Below are positions 42,316 through 50,116 of a DNA stretch of 64,000 nucleotides, in pieces. Numbering within the stretch: position 1 is the first letter of the stretch; every line of letters begins with the position of its first letter. Below the pieces are notes generated by a model that saw nothing but the letters and a program-made list of their open reading frames with translations, was not told the origin of the DNA and did not search any database. Source of the DNA: Neorhizobium galegae bv. officinalis (GTDB taxonomy: Bacteria; Pseudomonadota; Alphaproteobacteria; Rhizobiales; Rhizobiaceae). The translations under genes were made by a program, and so were the position numbers. The stretch is taken from the NCBI GenBank assembly GCA_000985875.1, contig CCRI01000018.1, forward strand, positions 1-64,000, read 5' to 3'.

Positions 42316-42745
42316 CGTCCGAATTCAAGAGTCAAGCGGGGGTCAAACGGCCCAGATCGTGCCCCTCTCAACTACCGTGACAAGAATCGTATTGGAATCA
42401 TGGCCGTAGGCTCTTCGCGGCAAATGCCTGAAGCGACTCATTTTTTTCTAAAGTCGCATGACGCAACGTGTTTCAGTCGCCGCGCATGCTTTTAATAAGC
42501 AGACAGAAAGAAGGGCATACCAGTCGGAGCGGGAACCGCGACGGCAGTTCGCCTCTCGCAAGACCGGTTACAAGGGTTGCCGCAGGAGGTTTAGCATAGC
42601 GACCGGCGTAAGCCGGAAACCGGGACCGACAGCCCCCGGCGCGCGAGGCCGCATCAGAAACTCGCATATATTCGGATGCGTTCATCGCATACGATGACTG
42701 CTGGCGCCATAGTTTGAGGCCTCCGAAATTTTTTTGGCAACCCCT
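42316..42745. other. Intergenic region between the imuA and hsp20 promoters
   Basis: No gene is supported in these 430 bases. A possible frame on the minus strand from about 42840 leftward has no family features. The region separates two divergent stress-controlled promoters. Confidence 0.5.
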
Positions 42746-42774
42746 CTTGAAGGTCGTTTTTCTCGAAACCAGAT
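42746..42774 (+). promoter_or_regulatory. Heat-shock (RpoH-type) promoter candidate
   Basis: CTTGAA (42746-42751) and CCAGAT (42769-42774) are separated by 17 bases. This fits the -35 and approximate -10 elements used by sigma-32 (RpoH) factors of alphaproteobacteria. It lies about 90 bases upstream of hsp20. The -10 match is imperfect. Confidence 0.5.
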
Positions 42775-42810
42775 TTTTTGTGTCAGTCGCCGACAGGGGC
42801 TGGCACAACC

Positions 42811-42867
42811 GGGGACGCGAGTTTCCGCGTCTCCATTCCATCTCGCTTTACGGAGGATTTGGTTATG
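42811..42867 (+). promoter_or_regulatory. ROSE-type RNA thermometer of hsp20
   Basis: The leader forms two hairpins. The first has GGGGACGCG (42811-42819) pairing with CGCGTCTCC (42826-42834), with one G-U pair. The second pairs UCGCU (42843-42847) with AGGA of the ribosome-binding site (42854-42857), leaving a bulged G, and is extended by CCA/UGG across a UC/UU internal loop. The U-Y-GCU element opposite the Shine-Dalgarno sequence is the hallmark of ROSE elements, which melt at heat-shock temperature. The start codon is at 42865. Confidence 0.82.
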
Positions 42868-43335
42868 AGAAACGATCTTGATTTTGCACCGCTCTATCGC
42901 TCCAGCGTCGGCTTCGACCGCGTCTTCAATCTCCTGAACAACGCCCAGCGCCTGCAGGCGATCGACACCTGGCCGCCCTACGACATCGTCAAGACGAATG
43001 ACGACGATTACCGCATTGAAATGGCGGTGGCAGGCTTTGGCGACTCCGATCTCGACATCACGCAAGAACGCAACGTCCTTATCGTCAAAGGCCAGAAGGC
43101 CGAAGCCAAGGACGGCGAATACCTGCATCGCGGGATCGCCGGTCGCTCGTTCGAGCGTCGCTTCGAGTTGGCCGATCATGTGAAGGTGGAAGATGCCTCG
43201 CTGGTAAACGGCCTCTTGCGCATCGAGTTGAAGCGCGAAATCCCGGAAGCCATGAAGCCCCGCAAGATAGCGATCGGCTCGTCGACCGGGCAAACCGCGC
43301 CGCTGCAGATCGAAGCGGAACGCCAGGTGGCTTGA
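42865..43335 (+). CDS. Small heat-shock protein, Hsp20/IbpA type
   Basis: This 156-residue protein is an alpha-crystallin-type chaperone of the IbpA/HspA class. It starts MRNDLDFAPLYRSSVGFDRVF, has the PPYDIVKTNDDDYRIEMAVAGF core strand, the RSFERRFELADHVKVEDASLVNGLL segment and the GLLRIEL strand, then an extended tail. Such proteins hold unfolding proteins during heat stress. GGAGG lies 8 bases before the ATG and is masked by the ROSE hairpin. A small basic protein gene follows after 10 bases, and a strong terminator closes the unit. Confidence 0.94.
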   Translation: MRNDLDFAPLYRSSVGFDRVFNLLNNAQRLQAIDTWPPYDIVKTNDDDYRIEMAVAGFGDSDLDITQERNVLIVKGQKAEAKDGEYLHRGIAGRSFERRFELADHVKVEDASLVNGLLRIELKREIPEAMKPRKIAIGSSTGQTAPLQIEAERQVA

Positions 43336-43345
43336 GGGCCCCGCC

Positions 43346-43486
43346 ATGAAAAAGCGTCTTGTCAAAAACTTCGTGGTGGAAATCCGCAAACGCCGGGGGC
43401 GCAAGCTTACAGTCCGCGATGGAAATCCCATCACCCGCGCGCTTGAGAAAATGAAGGCGCAGGTCTCACTGCAGCATTCCAGGTAA
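43346..43486 (+). CDS. Small basic protein (46 aa) in the hsp20 unit
   Basis: This 46-residue protein begins MKKRLVKNFVVEIRKRRGRK and is strongly basic, with LTVRDGNPITRALEKMKAQV in its second half. It begins 10 bases after hsp20 and ends 1 base before a 13-bp terminator hairpin, so its limits fit a real gene in the heat-shock transcript. The family is unknown to me; similar short basic proteins follow hsp20 genes in rhizobia. No clear ribosome-binding site is present apart from GAGGG, 9 bases before the ATG. Confidence 0.6.
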   Translation: MKKRLVKNFVVEIRKRRGRKLTVRDGNPITRALEKMKAQVSLQHSR

Positions 43487-43487
43487 A

Positions 43488-43519
43488 GATACAGGGAGCG
43501 TTTCGGCGCTCCCTGTATC
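43488..43519 (+). terminator. 13-bp hairpin terminator of the hsp20 unit
   Basis: GATACAGGGAGCG (43488-43500) pairs perfectly with CGCTCCCTGTATC (43507-43519) across TTTCGG and is followed by TGTTT. It ends the hsp20 transcript. Confidence 0.9.
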
Positions 43520-43578
43520 TGTTTGCAGACAAGATCTGGTACATTGACCGCCGTGATCGGTCGCACCATCTAGACGGC

Positions 43579-44205
43579 ATGGCGAAACGCGAGACGAACG
43601 ACATTGAGCTAATCAGGACCTGGACCTTGTCGGCGGCGGTCACCATGGGATCGTCTGTGCGGGCCAAGGGTCTCCTTCAGGAAATCCAGGCTCGTCTTCC
43701 AGCCAGTTCGAAGAAGGCTATTTCGCTCGAAGGTGTCGATCTGGTTCTGGCGATGCCAGCCGATGAGAGGCCTGCATTCAACGCCGCGGCGTCAGTGGTT
43801 TCCACGACGCTGGAAGAAGCGCCGTCCCTTCCCGTCATCCCGCGCGAGATCCAGGACATCCTTGGAATGAAAACGAGTGAGCGGCACCGCTGGCTTGCGG
43901 ACGGACGTCTTCCGAGCGCCGGGACGAGAACCGTAAGACTGGCGGGACGGGCCCGGCAGATCACCTTCCATGTCTTTGATCCGAAGGTGGTCGAAGATCT
44001 TCTTGACCGGGGTGCCGTCGACGAGTGGCGTGTTGAGGATGCCGAGGCGAAGGCGGAGAAGAGAGCGAAGGCCGCGTATCAGAGAAAGGTAGCGCGGCTG
44101 TCGAAGAAAACGAAACGGTCGAAAAAGTGGGAAGGAGGCGCCGAAGATCCCGCGTCCAGCCTCCGGGGCTGGGAGGATTTCGATCTCGATGGACTACTGC
44201 GCTGA
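43579..44205 (+). CDS. Hypothetical protein, basic C-terminus
   Basis: This 208-residue protein begins MAKRETNDIELIRTWTLSAA. The middle has IPREIQDILGMKTSERHRWLADGRLPSAG, which looks like a helix-turn-helix with a wing, and the C-terminal third is a lysine-rich helix (EAKAEKRAKAAYQRKVARLSKKTKRSKKW). A DNA-binding role is plausible. I do not recognise a named family. It is followed after 17 bases by another gene of unknown function on the same strand, suggesting a two-gene unit. Confidence 0.55.
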   Translation: MAKRETNDIELIRTWTLSAAVTMGSSVRAKGLLQEIQARLPASSKKAISLEGVDLVLAMPADERPAFNAAASVVSTTLEEAPSLPVIPREIQDILGMKTSERHRWLADGRLPSAGTRTVRLAGRARQITFHVFDPKVVEDLLDRGAVDEWRVEDAEAKAEKRAKAAYQRKVARLSKKTKRSKKWEGGAEDPASSLRGWEDFDLDGLLR

Positions 44206-44222
44206 TCAAATGGAGCATGCTG

Positions 44223-44639
44223 ATGCCGGGAAACGATGATGAGTTCGGCCTTTACTGCCACGGTAAGGCGATGGAAGCGCGCGAGCGTCTCACCCCGGTG
44301 CGCCAGCTCATACTGGACACCGTCCCGGACGTCAGTGAAGGACGGGTCCACTTCTACCTCGTCTATTATTTTGGTGGCGGAGCGGTCGCGAAGCTGCATC
44401 TCGACGCCAAGCAGCAGGTCAACATCACCTTCGTCACAGGCGAAGACCTCGCAGATCCGTCGAAGCTCCTTAAGGGATCTAGTGTCGTGCGGACAATCAA
44501 GGTCACTTCGGACGCGTTTCTCGAAAAGCACCGCTCAGCCATTGCTGATCTCCTGGGCCAGTCGTTTACGCTGATCAGCCAGCGCTTTGAAGGCTCCGAA
44601 ACCTTCGTCACTCTACGACCCGACCAGCCCAGTCCGTGA
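44223..44639 (+). CDS. Hypothetical protein
   Basis: This 138-residue protein starts MPGNDDEFGLYCHGKAMEAR. It has alternating strand and helix character (VHFYLVYYFGGGAVAKLHLD, VNITFVTGEDLADPSKLL, SETFVTLRPDQ) but no motif I can name. GGAG sits 7 bases before the ATG at 44223; another ATG at 44217 is too close to it. It follows the basic protein gene at 43579 by 17 bases and probably shares its transcript. No function can be proposed. Confidence 0.55.
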   Translation: MPGNDDEFGLYCHGKAMEARERLTPVRQLILDTVPDVSEGRVHFYLVYYFGGGAVAKLHLDAKQQVNITFVTGEDLADPSKLLKGSSVVRTIKVTSDAFLEKHRSAIADLLGQSFTLISQRFEGSETFVTLRPDQPSP

Positions 44640-44767
44640 AGGATTCTGAAAACGACGGTCGGTGGAAGCACAGCGGCCCGAGCGTGCGAATTTTTAAGGT
44701 GGAGATGCGGCCAATACACATCAGCCCCTTTTCGACGGTATGCCCTATGGCGCTTGCCCACCAGAGG

Positions 44768-45010
44768 TCATCGCTTTGGTTCAAAAAAGGGTGGCATCCT
44801 TGCTCGCCTCCCCTGCTCTTCTCGCTCTTCAGCCTCATCTACACGCTCGCTCGGCCCGATCAAGGCACGAAAATCCTCCGGCTTGATCACAAAGTATTGG
44901 TTTCCATCAGGCCAGGAAACCCAGGTTCCTTTGTTGACCATCGTCTCGTATGCCGTCAGCATTTGCAGCTTCGCTTCTAATAGACGCATCAATGACCTCT
45001 CTGTTTTCAT
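44768..45010 (-). CDS. Hypothetical protein downstream of abiEii
   Basis: This 80-residue protein starts MKTERSLMRLLEAKLQMLTA, has FVIKPEDFRALIGPSERVDEAEEREEQG and ends basic. No family is recognised. It lies 92 bases beyond the abiEii stop on the same strand, so it could be transcribed with the toxin-antitoxin pair. No good ribosome-binding site is visible before the ATG. The evidence for a real gene is modest. Confidence 0.4.
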   Translation of the reverse strand: MKTERSLMRLLEAKLQMLTAYETMVNKGTWVSWPDGNQYFVIKPEDFRALIGPSERVDEAEEREEQGRRARMPPFFEPKR

Positions 45011-45102
45011 AAGGACACGGCCATGCCATGCGGCGCGGGCGATAAAGCGCTGATGTCGCAGGGATCGCGCAGAAGGGAGGGCCGATCGGCAGCGTGGTTT
45101 TG

Positions 45103-46140
45103 TTACGTGTTGATAGACTCTTGCAGAACTCTGATGCTTTCGAGGATAGCGTCGAAAGCCGGGGGCTTTTCATCGAACATCATCGGCTCCATCGCCTTGT
45201 AGTCGGCTCGAAGGTCTTTGATGCGGGGCTCCTCCGGCATCAGCAGCAGCGTGCCAGGCTTGGCGGTGTCGTAATTTGCCCAAGCTGAGCGGAAAAATGT
45301 GTTCTTGTGTTTCGCGACCTGCGCAAGAAGGCCAACGTCTTTCGCCGCCTCACGACCCTCGACAGTTTCCAGGAGCATGGCAAGGTCGTAATAGTGGCGC
45401 GAAAAATATTGCGGCGTCGGAGATTCTTTCGGCCGATGCGCTTCCGCATGAAGTGCGGTCGCCTTTTCCCAGAAGGTGCGGCGCGCAGACAAGACCGTGA
45501 CCTCGCTGTCGGCGTCCTCAAAAAAGTTGGGAAAGTCGTCCGCAGAATAGGGCCGGATCATCTTCTTCTCGGTTGGCCATGGATCGCCGCGCGCACCAAG
45601 TTCAAGCTTCACGCGAGGCGTGATGTAAGCCATGCCTTCATATTCTGACGATGGCAGCACGGTCGGGTAATGGAAATTGATCGTCTGCTTATCGTTGGGA
45701 TCGATCCCCAATGTCCAACCGCCCACCTCGGAATCGCCGAGTTGATCGATGATGGCGGCTCTAAGAGCCGGCAGCAGCTTGTCGGCGATGTGTCGCTCAA
45801 CGTCGGCGACGAGATCGTCGATCAGTTGCCGAGCCTTTTTCCTGCTCAGGCCCTCCTTCTCCGGATCGCGATCGCCTGTGTAGCCGAGGTCGGCCCGGTC
45901 GAAGGACAGATCAATGTCCTCCGAAAAGCGTCGAATGGCACTATAAGCCTTGGAGAGGGACGTTCCGCCCTTGAAGACAAGGCTGGCGGCATCGTCGCCG
46001 GTCAACGAGAAAAGGCGCCGCAACGTCCAGCAGACCCAGAAGTCCTTCTCGATGATGGGTTCAGCGACGCCTCGCATCGCTCCGGTTTCACCGAAGAGGG
46101 CCGCACGATCTTTCGGAGCGAGCTTTGCTACGTTATCCAT
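45103..46140 (-). CDS. abiEii: AbiEii-type nucleotidyltransferase toxin
   Basis: This 345-residue protein has the AbiEii/AbiGii nucleotidyltransferase fold. It has VFKGGTSLSKAY (the GS-type motif, residues 58-64) and FSEDIDLSF (catalytic acidic pair, residues 74-80). Late in the protein are RRTFWEKATALHAEAHR and the helical RHYYDLAMLL. Toxins of this kind transfer nucleotides to RNA and arrest growth, blocking phage or stabilising plasmids. I chose the ATG at 46140 (MDNVAKLAPKDR); it overlaps the end of the antitoxin by 8 bases. Homologues end at this length. Confidence 0.92.
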   Translation of the reverse strand: MDNVAKLAPKDRAALFGETGAMRGVAEPIIEKDFWVCWTLRRLFSLTGDDAASLVFKGGTSLSKAYSAIRRFSEDIDLSFDRADLGYTGDRDPEKEGLSRKKARQLIDDLVADVERHIADKLLPALRAAIIDQLGDSEVGGWTLGIDPNDKQTINFHYPTVLPSSEYEGMAYITPRVKLELGARGDPWPTEKKMIRPYSADDFPNFFEDADSEVTVLSARRTFWEKATALHAEAHRPKESPTPQYFSRHYYDLAMLLETVEGREAAKDVGLLAQVAKHKNTFFRSAWANYDTAKPGTLLLMPEEPRIKDLRADYKAMEPMMFDEKPPAFDAILESIRVLQESINT

Positions 46141-46762
46141 CGATGCCCAGCGCCCCAGCGTTTGCGATCGAAACGAGAGTTGGCCGCATCCAGGCGGGCG
46201 CCTGATAAGCGGAGGTCGCGAGCGTGCGCTTGTCACCTGGTGATAATCTGTGAGCCGCCACCTGAGCGACGTCGGCCGCGCGCACTTGGCCGACATGACG
46301 CAGCGCTTGAACCACTGTGCCAGCCGGACTGCCTGGCGCAATCAGATGTTTCGGCGAGGCATGCCGAAGATCAACGACGCGTTTGCCAAGCACGACCCGA
46401 CGAGATGGCCCATCGGTAAGATAGGTGCTCTTTGCCGGAACCTGGGTGGTGAGACCGAGGGCATTCGCAGCGCGAGCCCCTGCGATCTGGACTTGCGATC
46501 CTGTCTCACGAGCGAGAGCGTGAGCGACATCGTCCGGTGCAGGCGACAAAAGGCCAAGCTGGGCGTGAATTTTGGGATAGTCGTAAAGCCCACGGGCAAG
46601 CCGGCGCAGCTTTCCAGCCTTCACAAGCCGCGAGAGGGCCTGATCGACCGCCGAGCGGGTCGAAACATCGAGGAAATCACTAGGCGTGTAGACGCTACCG
46701 CGTCCGGTTCCCCGCACACGCTTCATGATCCGATCGGGAACAGAGGCTACAGTCGTTTTCAT
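46133..46762 (-). CDS. abiEi: AbiEi-type antitoxin (DUF6088-like)
   Basis: This 209-residue protein starts MKTTVASVPDRIMKRVRGTG and has an N-terminal winged helix with SVYTPSDFLDVSTRSAVDQALSRLVKAGKL then RRLARGLYDYP, the typical AbiEi opening. The C-terminal domain should mediate regulation and antitoxicity. AbiEi antitoxins repress their own promoter by binding inverted repeats. Right upstream is a perfect 11-bp inverted repeat ending at the start codon. The toxin gene overlaps its end by 8 bases. The pair likely stabilises the plasmid or blocks phage. Confidence 0.88.
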   Translation of the reverse strand: MKTTVASVPDRIMKRVRGTGRGSVYTPSDFLDVSTRSAVDQALSRLVKAGKLRRLARGLYDYPKIHAQLGLLSPAPDDVAHALARETGSQVQIAGARAANALGLTTQVPAKSTYLTDGPSRRVVLGKRVVDLRHASPKHLIAPGSPAGTVVQALRHVGQVRAADVAQVAAHRLSPGDKRTLATSAYQAPAWMRPTLVSIANAGALGIDG

Positions 46763-46794
46763 ATGTCAGAAAATACGCTATCTTTTTCTGACAT
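46763..46794. promoter_or_regulatory. Inverted repeat operator of abiEi-abiEii
   Basis: ATGTCAGAAAA (46763-46773) and TTTTCTGACAT (46784-46794) are perfect 11-bp inverted arms with a 10-base spacer. The inner arm begins immediately upstream of the abiEi ATG at 46762, and the AT-rich centre could contain the promoter. Negative autoregulation by AbiEi at inverted repeats is known for relatives. Confidence 0.75.
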
Positions 46795-46866
46795 TCAAGT
46801 GGGTGGCAGATTGCGCTCTGCTGTGCGTATCTGCACCTCATCCACTACCTTTTTCCAGTCGGGCAC

Positions 46867-47121
46867 CTAACGCTCCGTACGATCAGTGGCTGCTCGTTTT
46901 AACTCAAGTTTGAGTTCTTCCATCGTAAGCGACTTCAAAATCTCCCGCGAAAAGTACAGAACGCCCCCATCGACGAGGATCGCTGTGCGCAGATTGGGGT
47001 GCTCCTCGAGCGGCAACGAGAAAAAATGGCCCGCCGGCACTCTGTTCTCAATCAGAAGCGATATCCTGGCCGCAACAATCACTTTGACAACTGGATCGTT
47101 CATGACTTTGGGCCAATCCAC
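46867..47121 (-). CDS. Small hypothetical protein downstream of a YaaA/DUF6884-like gene
   Basis: This protein has 84 residues from the GTG at 47121, or 78 from the ATG at 47103. It contains VVKVIVAARISLLIENRVPAG, FFSLPLEEHPNLRTAILVDGG and a helical tail, suggesting a small mixed fold without membrane segments. No family is recognised. It lies 28 bases after the 47150-47722 gene and probably forms a pair with it. Base composition is lower in GC than the plasmid backbone. Confidence 0.45.
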   Translation of the reverse strand: MDWPKVMNDPVVKVIVAARISLLIENRVPAGHFFSLPLEEHPNLRTAILVDGGVLYFSREILKSLTMEELKLELKRAATDRTER

Positions 47122-47149
47122 GACGGACGAGGTATTGTTTGGTGGCTGC

Positions 47150-47722
47150 CTATCCGCCCGAGGTCAACCATACACGAAGGTCGCGGCGCATTTTGCCAAT
47201 CGGCCCATTGATAACCGTGACAGAGGCATTGTGCTCAACGTACCCACCGGCCCTAAATAGGGTCAGAAGTATCTGCATGATTTCGATATAACGATAACCA
47301 CCGGCCAGAGCGACAGACGCGAAAGGACGGCGGCCAAAATCTGTCAAGCTTGCGATATGCATGCCTGGATGTTCCCCGGTCGGCATCACACGTTTCTTCG
47401 TCTTTTGCTGTGGCCAGCGGGTACCAAGATTTCCTGCTTTCATGGCCGCAGCAATTTGGGGCGTCATTGAGACGTCGTAGGATGCAATGGGCGTGCTGGC
47501 CGCTCGAAACCCAAGATGAGCGGACAAAAATGCAGCCTCAGCCAATTCACCCTTGGGATCGGTTGAGCGTAGGGTCTGCCATAGCGGTCCATCGTATCGC
47601 TCCAAAGCCGGAAGATACGGAGGCCCGTCTTTCTTCGTCGCCGAGCAAGCCAGGATCAAAAGCCTGCGAGAAAGATCCTGCCTCTCCCGGCCAGCGCACC
47701 TTACCTCTTCTTCTTTCCTCAT
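47150..47722 (-). CDS. YaaA/DUF6884-like protein
   Basis: This 190-residue protein, from the ATG at 47722 (GGAG 8 bases upstream), contains RRLLILACSATKKDGPPYLPALERYDGPLW, LSAHLGFRAASTPIASYD and GGYRYIEIM. A strand ending in C-S-x-T-K-K, then YdG, a sequence like LSAxxGl and a following YD, is the pattern of DUF6884/YaaA-type proteins. Some relatives are linked to 7-deazaguanine enzymes, and E. coli YaaA binds DNA. It is divergent from a second protein with similar features that heads the dpd operon, which supports a link. No enzymatic activity can be inferred. Confidence 0.5.
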   Translation of the reverse strand: MRKEEEVRCAGRERQDLSRRLLILACSATKKDGPPYLPALERYDGPLWQTLRSTDPKGELAEAAFLSAHLGFRAASTPIASYDVSMTPQIAAAMKAGNLGTRWPQQKTKKRVMPTGEHPGMHIASLTDFGRRPFASVALAGGYRYIEIMQILLTLFRAGGYVEHNASVTVINGPIGKMRRDLRVWLTSGG

Positions 47723-48077
47723 TTCGACATCTCCGTCCGGAGACCGCGCCAATCGCGGCTCGTTACGGAGGTCCGCCAACCGGGTACCGCTGAGGCATCC
47801 GCACCCGAAGGGCCGAAACGAAGAGAAGGACAGCGTAGCTGTTGCGAACCCAGCGATATCCGGTAGGACCCACGTACGAAACGAGGCGCTATCGGTGGCC
47901 CATCACGCGGGGGCTAACCCGCACAACTGGCACGTTTCTCAAGGTTGAAATCTGAGCTTGATTGCAGTTTCCTGGGGAGCCTGGCAGCAAGCCAACAGTT
48001 AATTCTTGTGCCAACGGCAAGGTACAGTTATTTTGCCGTCCAAAAGTGATTTGCAGTATTTTGTGCGAGCCCATAGC
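47723..48077. promoter_or_regulatory. Divergent promoter region of the dpd operon
   Basis: These 355 bases separate the two YaaA-like genes and must hold the promoters for the ten-gene dpd operon and the minus-strand pair. The right half is AT-richer. No clear operator dyad or terminator was identified. Confidence 0.45.
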
Positions 48078-48998
48078 ATGACAGTCATCCTTACAGCTTG
48101 CACCATGCGCAAACGGTTTTCCCCAGATCCCGCTCTGATCGCGGCATCGCTTTCGAAGGGGAACCTTCAGTCAGTAGGCCGGGACTGGCGCAACCGCGTT
48201 GCAGAGGCCGTGGGCATTGCGGAGGCCAGGAATCTCTATGCCGGACGCGGCATGATGGAGGCCAAAAATGCAGCGACCGAGGCCGAGGCGACCCTTTTCA
48301 TCGCGTCGGCAGGTCTCGGGTTGGTCGAAGCAAGCGATGTGATCCCGAGCTACGATCTTACCGTAGCCAAGGGCCTTCCATCCTCGATCATGTCTAAGCT
48401 GCCTCCTGGCACGACCGAGGAAGGTTGGTGGGATGAAATTGCAACGAAGGAAGGGATTGACCGGATGGAGGCTCAATTAAGCAGAGACCAAGCCATCTTC
48501 CTTGTCGCTCTTCCGGCTAATTACCTCAAGATGCTCGGGAGCTTTCTCAAAGCGTTGTCCGCCTTCAAAGAAGGCCGACTGCGCCTCTTCACTGGATCAG
48601 AGCAATATGAAATCGATCCGGAACTCAAGGCGTATCACATGCCTTACGATCGTCGCCTTGATGGTGGGCCTGCTCCCGGCACTCTCGGGGATTTCGCTCA
48701 GCGTGCACTTCGACATTTTGTGGCCGGGGTGCTGTCAGTAGCTCCGACAGAAGATGCGAAAGGCCATGCGCAGCGCGTGACCTTGGCACAAGCCTGCTGG
48801 GTTCGGCCTGCTTTAAAGTCAGGCATCCGGCTAGGTGACGACGAGCTGTTAAAGATCATCCAGGCCGAATGGGATTCTGTCCAAGGCCGTTCGACGCAGC
48901 TTCTCCGCAAGCTACGCGATGAACTCGGGATCGCGTGCGAGCAGGGCCGGTTTGCTAGACTGGCGGCGACGGTTCGCGCCGAAAGGGCGCAGCCATGA
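48078..48998 (+). CDS. YaaA/DUF6884-like protein, first gene of the dpd operon
   Basis: This 306-residue protein from the ATG at 48078 starts MTVILTACTMRKRF, then has ARNLYAGRGMMEAKNAA, LFIASAGLGLVEASDVIPSYDLTV and LVALPANYLKMLGSFLKAL. The CTMRK start, the IASAGLGL segment and the following PSYD resemble YaaA/DUF6884 proteins. A C-terminal extension (residues 190-306) has helices of unknown type. It overlaps the DGQHR gene by 4 bases, so it is in the modification operon. It might act in base conversion (a DpdC-type step) or DNA recognition; both are speculation. Confidence 0.5.
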   Translation: MTVILTACTMRKRFSPDPALIAASLSKGNLQSVGRDWRNRVAEAVGIAEARNLYAGRGMMEAKNAATEAEATLFIASAGLGLVEASDVIPSYDLTVAKGLPSSIMSKLPPGTTEEGWWDEIATKEGIDRMEAQLSRDQAIFLVALPANYLKMLGSFLKALSAFKEGRLRLFTGSEQYEIDPELKAYHMPYDRRLDGGPAPGTLGDFAQRALRHFVAGVLSVAPTEDAKGHAQRVTLAQACWVRPALKSGIRLGDDELLKIIQAEWDSVQGRSTQLLRKLRDELGIACEQGRFARLAATVRAERAQP

Positions 48999-50116
48999 CA
49001 CAATCAAAGTCGATAGTCGTCCGGGCGGTTCGGACCCAACAGGGTTATGGGACCGACGTATATGCGTTTTTCTTACCTGGTTCAGCCGTCATGCAGATCG
49101 GTGAGATCAGCCGCATCAAGCGCGATGAAGCTGAACTGCTAGGGTTTCAAAGGCAAGAAATCCGGAGCCACGTGAACTCGATCGTGGAGTTCCTCAATAG
49201 CGGGCCGGTTCTGTTTCCGAACGCGATCATTCTCGCATTGTCGGATGCGGTCGAGTTCAAGGCAGCGCGCGGCACTAAGCCTTCGGACATCATCGAGGTT
49301 GGCACGTCCGGAACGCTCCATCTCCCCATTGGCAAGGACGGGAAGAAAATCGCCTGGATCGTCGATGGCCAGCAGCGATCAATCGCTCTTTCACGCGCTG
49401 AAAACAAGGACATCCCAGTCCCGGTCATAGCCTTCGTTTCGCAAGATCTGGAAGTCCAGCGCCAGCAGTTTATCCTCGTCAACAAGGTCAAGGCGCTCGA
49501 TACGAGGCTGATCAACGAACTCCTGCCGGAAGTTAGCTCACTGCTTCCGCGTGACCTTGCGGCCAACAAACTGCCAAGCGAGTTGTGTAATCTGCTCAAC
49601 AGTCAAAAGGCCTCGCCTTTCTTTCAGTTGATCAAGCGGCGTTCCGACCAGAAGCCCAAATCCGCAGTTGTGAGCGACTCCGCGCTAATTGCCGCGATCA
49701 AGATCAACCTCAAAACGCCCTCGAGTGCGCTGAGCCAATATCTCGGTGTCGATGGCGCCTGCGACGCCGACGAGATGTTTCACGTTCTGGTCAAATATTG
49801 GTCGGCTGTCCGCGATACGTTTCCGGACGCATGGGGAGTGGCGCCGGAGAAGAGCCGCCTGATGCATATGGCGGGCATCCGAGCGATGGGGGCTCTAATG
49901 GATCCGATCATGGTGCGCGCGGATAGCGTCAGTGATGGCGAAGATGACATCCGCCGATCGCTCGCTCGCTTGCGCGATCATTGCTGCTGGACATCAGGCA
50001 AATGGGACGAACTGGGCTGGAAATGGAATGAAGTCCAAGGCACGCAAGTGCACATCGAACGCCTCACGCAACATTTGATCCTGCTGGATCGCAAGCTATC
50101 GAAGGCGACCCGATGA
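48995..50116 (+). CDS. dpdB: DGQHR-domain protein (DpdB-like), first copy
   Basis: This 373-residue protein has the DGQHR signature in WIVDGQQRSIAL (residues 124-128), the helix FQRQEIRSHV (51-60) and FILVNKVKALDTRLINELLPEV. DpdB works with DpdA to insert preQ0 into DNA in the Salmonella system; the related DndB acts in phosphorothioation. ATGA overlaps tie it to the preceding YaaA-like gene and to dpdA. The phosphorothioation genes dndC, D and E are absent, which supports a dpd role. A paralogue with the same layout lies on the other side of dpdA. Confidence 0.8.
   Translation: MTQSKSIVVRAVRTQQGYGTDVYAFFLPGSAVMQIGEISRIKRDEAELLGFQRQEIRSHVNSIVEFLNSGPVLFPNAIILALSDAVEFKAARGTKPSDIIEVGTSGTLHLPIGKDGKKIAWIVDGQQRSIALSRAENKDIPVPVIAFVSQDLEVQRQQFILVNKVKALDTRLINELLPEVSSLLPRDLAANKLPSELCNLLNSQKASPFFQLIKRRSDQKPKSAVVSDSALIAAIKINLKTPSSALSQYLGVDGACDADEMFHVLVKYWSAVRDTFPDAWGVAPEKSRLMHMAGIRAMGALMDPIMVRADSVSDGEDDIRRSLARLRDHCCWTSGKWDELGWKWNEVQGTQVHIERLTQHLILLDRKLSKATR

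Noticed and set aside
42682..43569. 295-codon minus-strand frame over hsp20
   Set aside because: Antisense to a well-supported hsp20 gene with ROSE leader and terminator.
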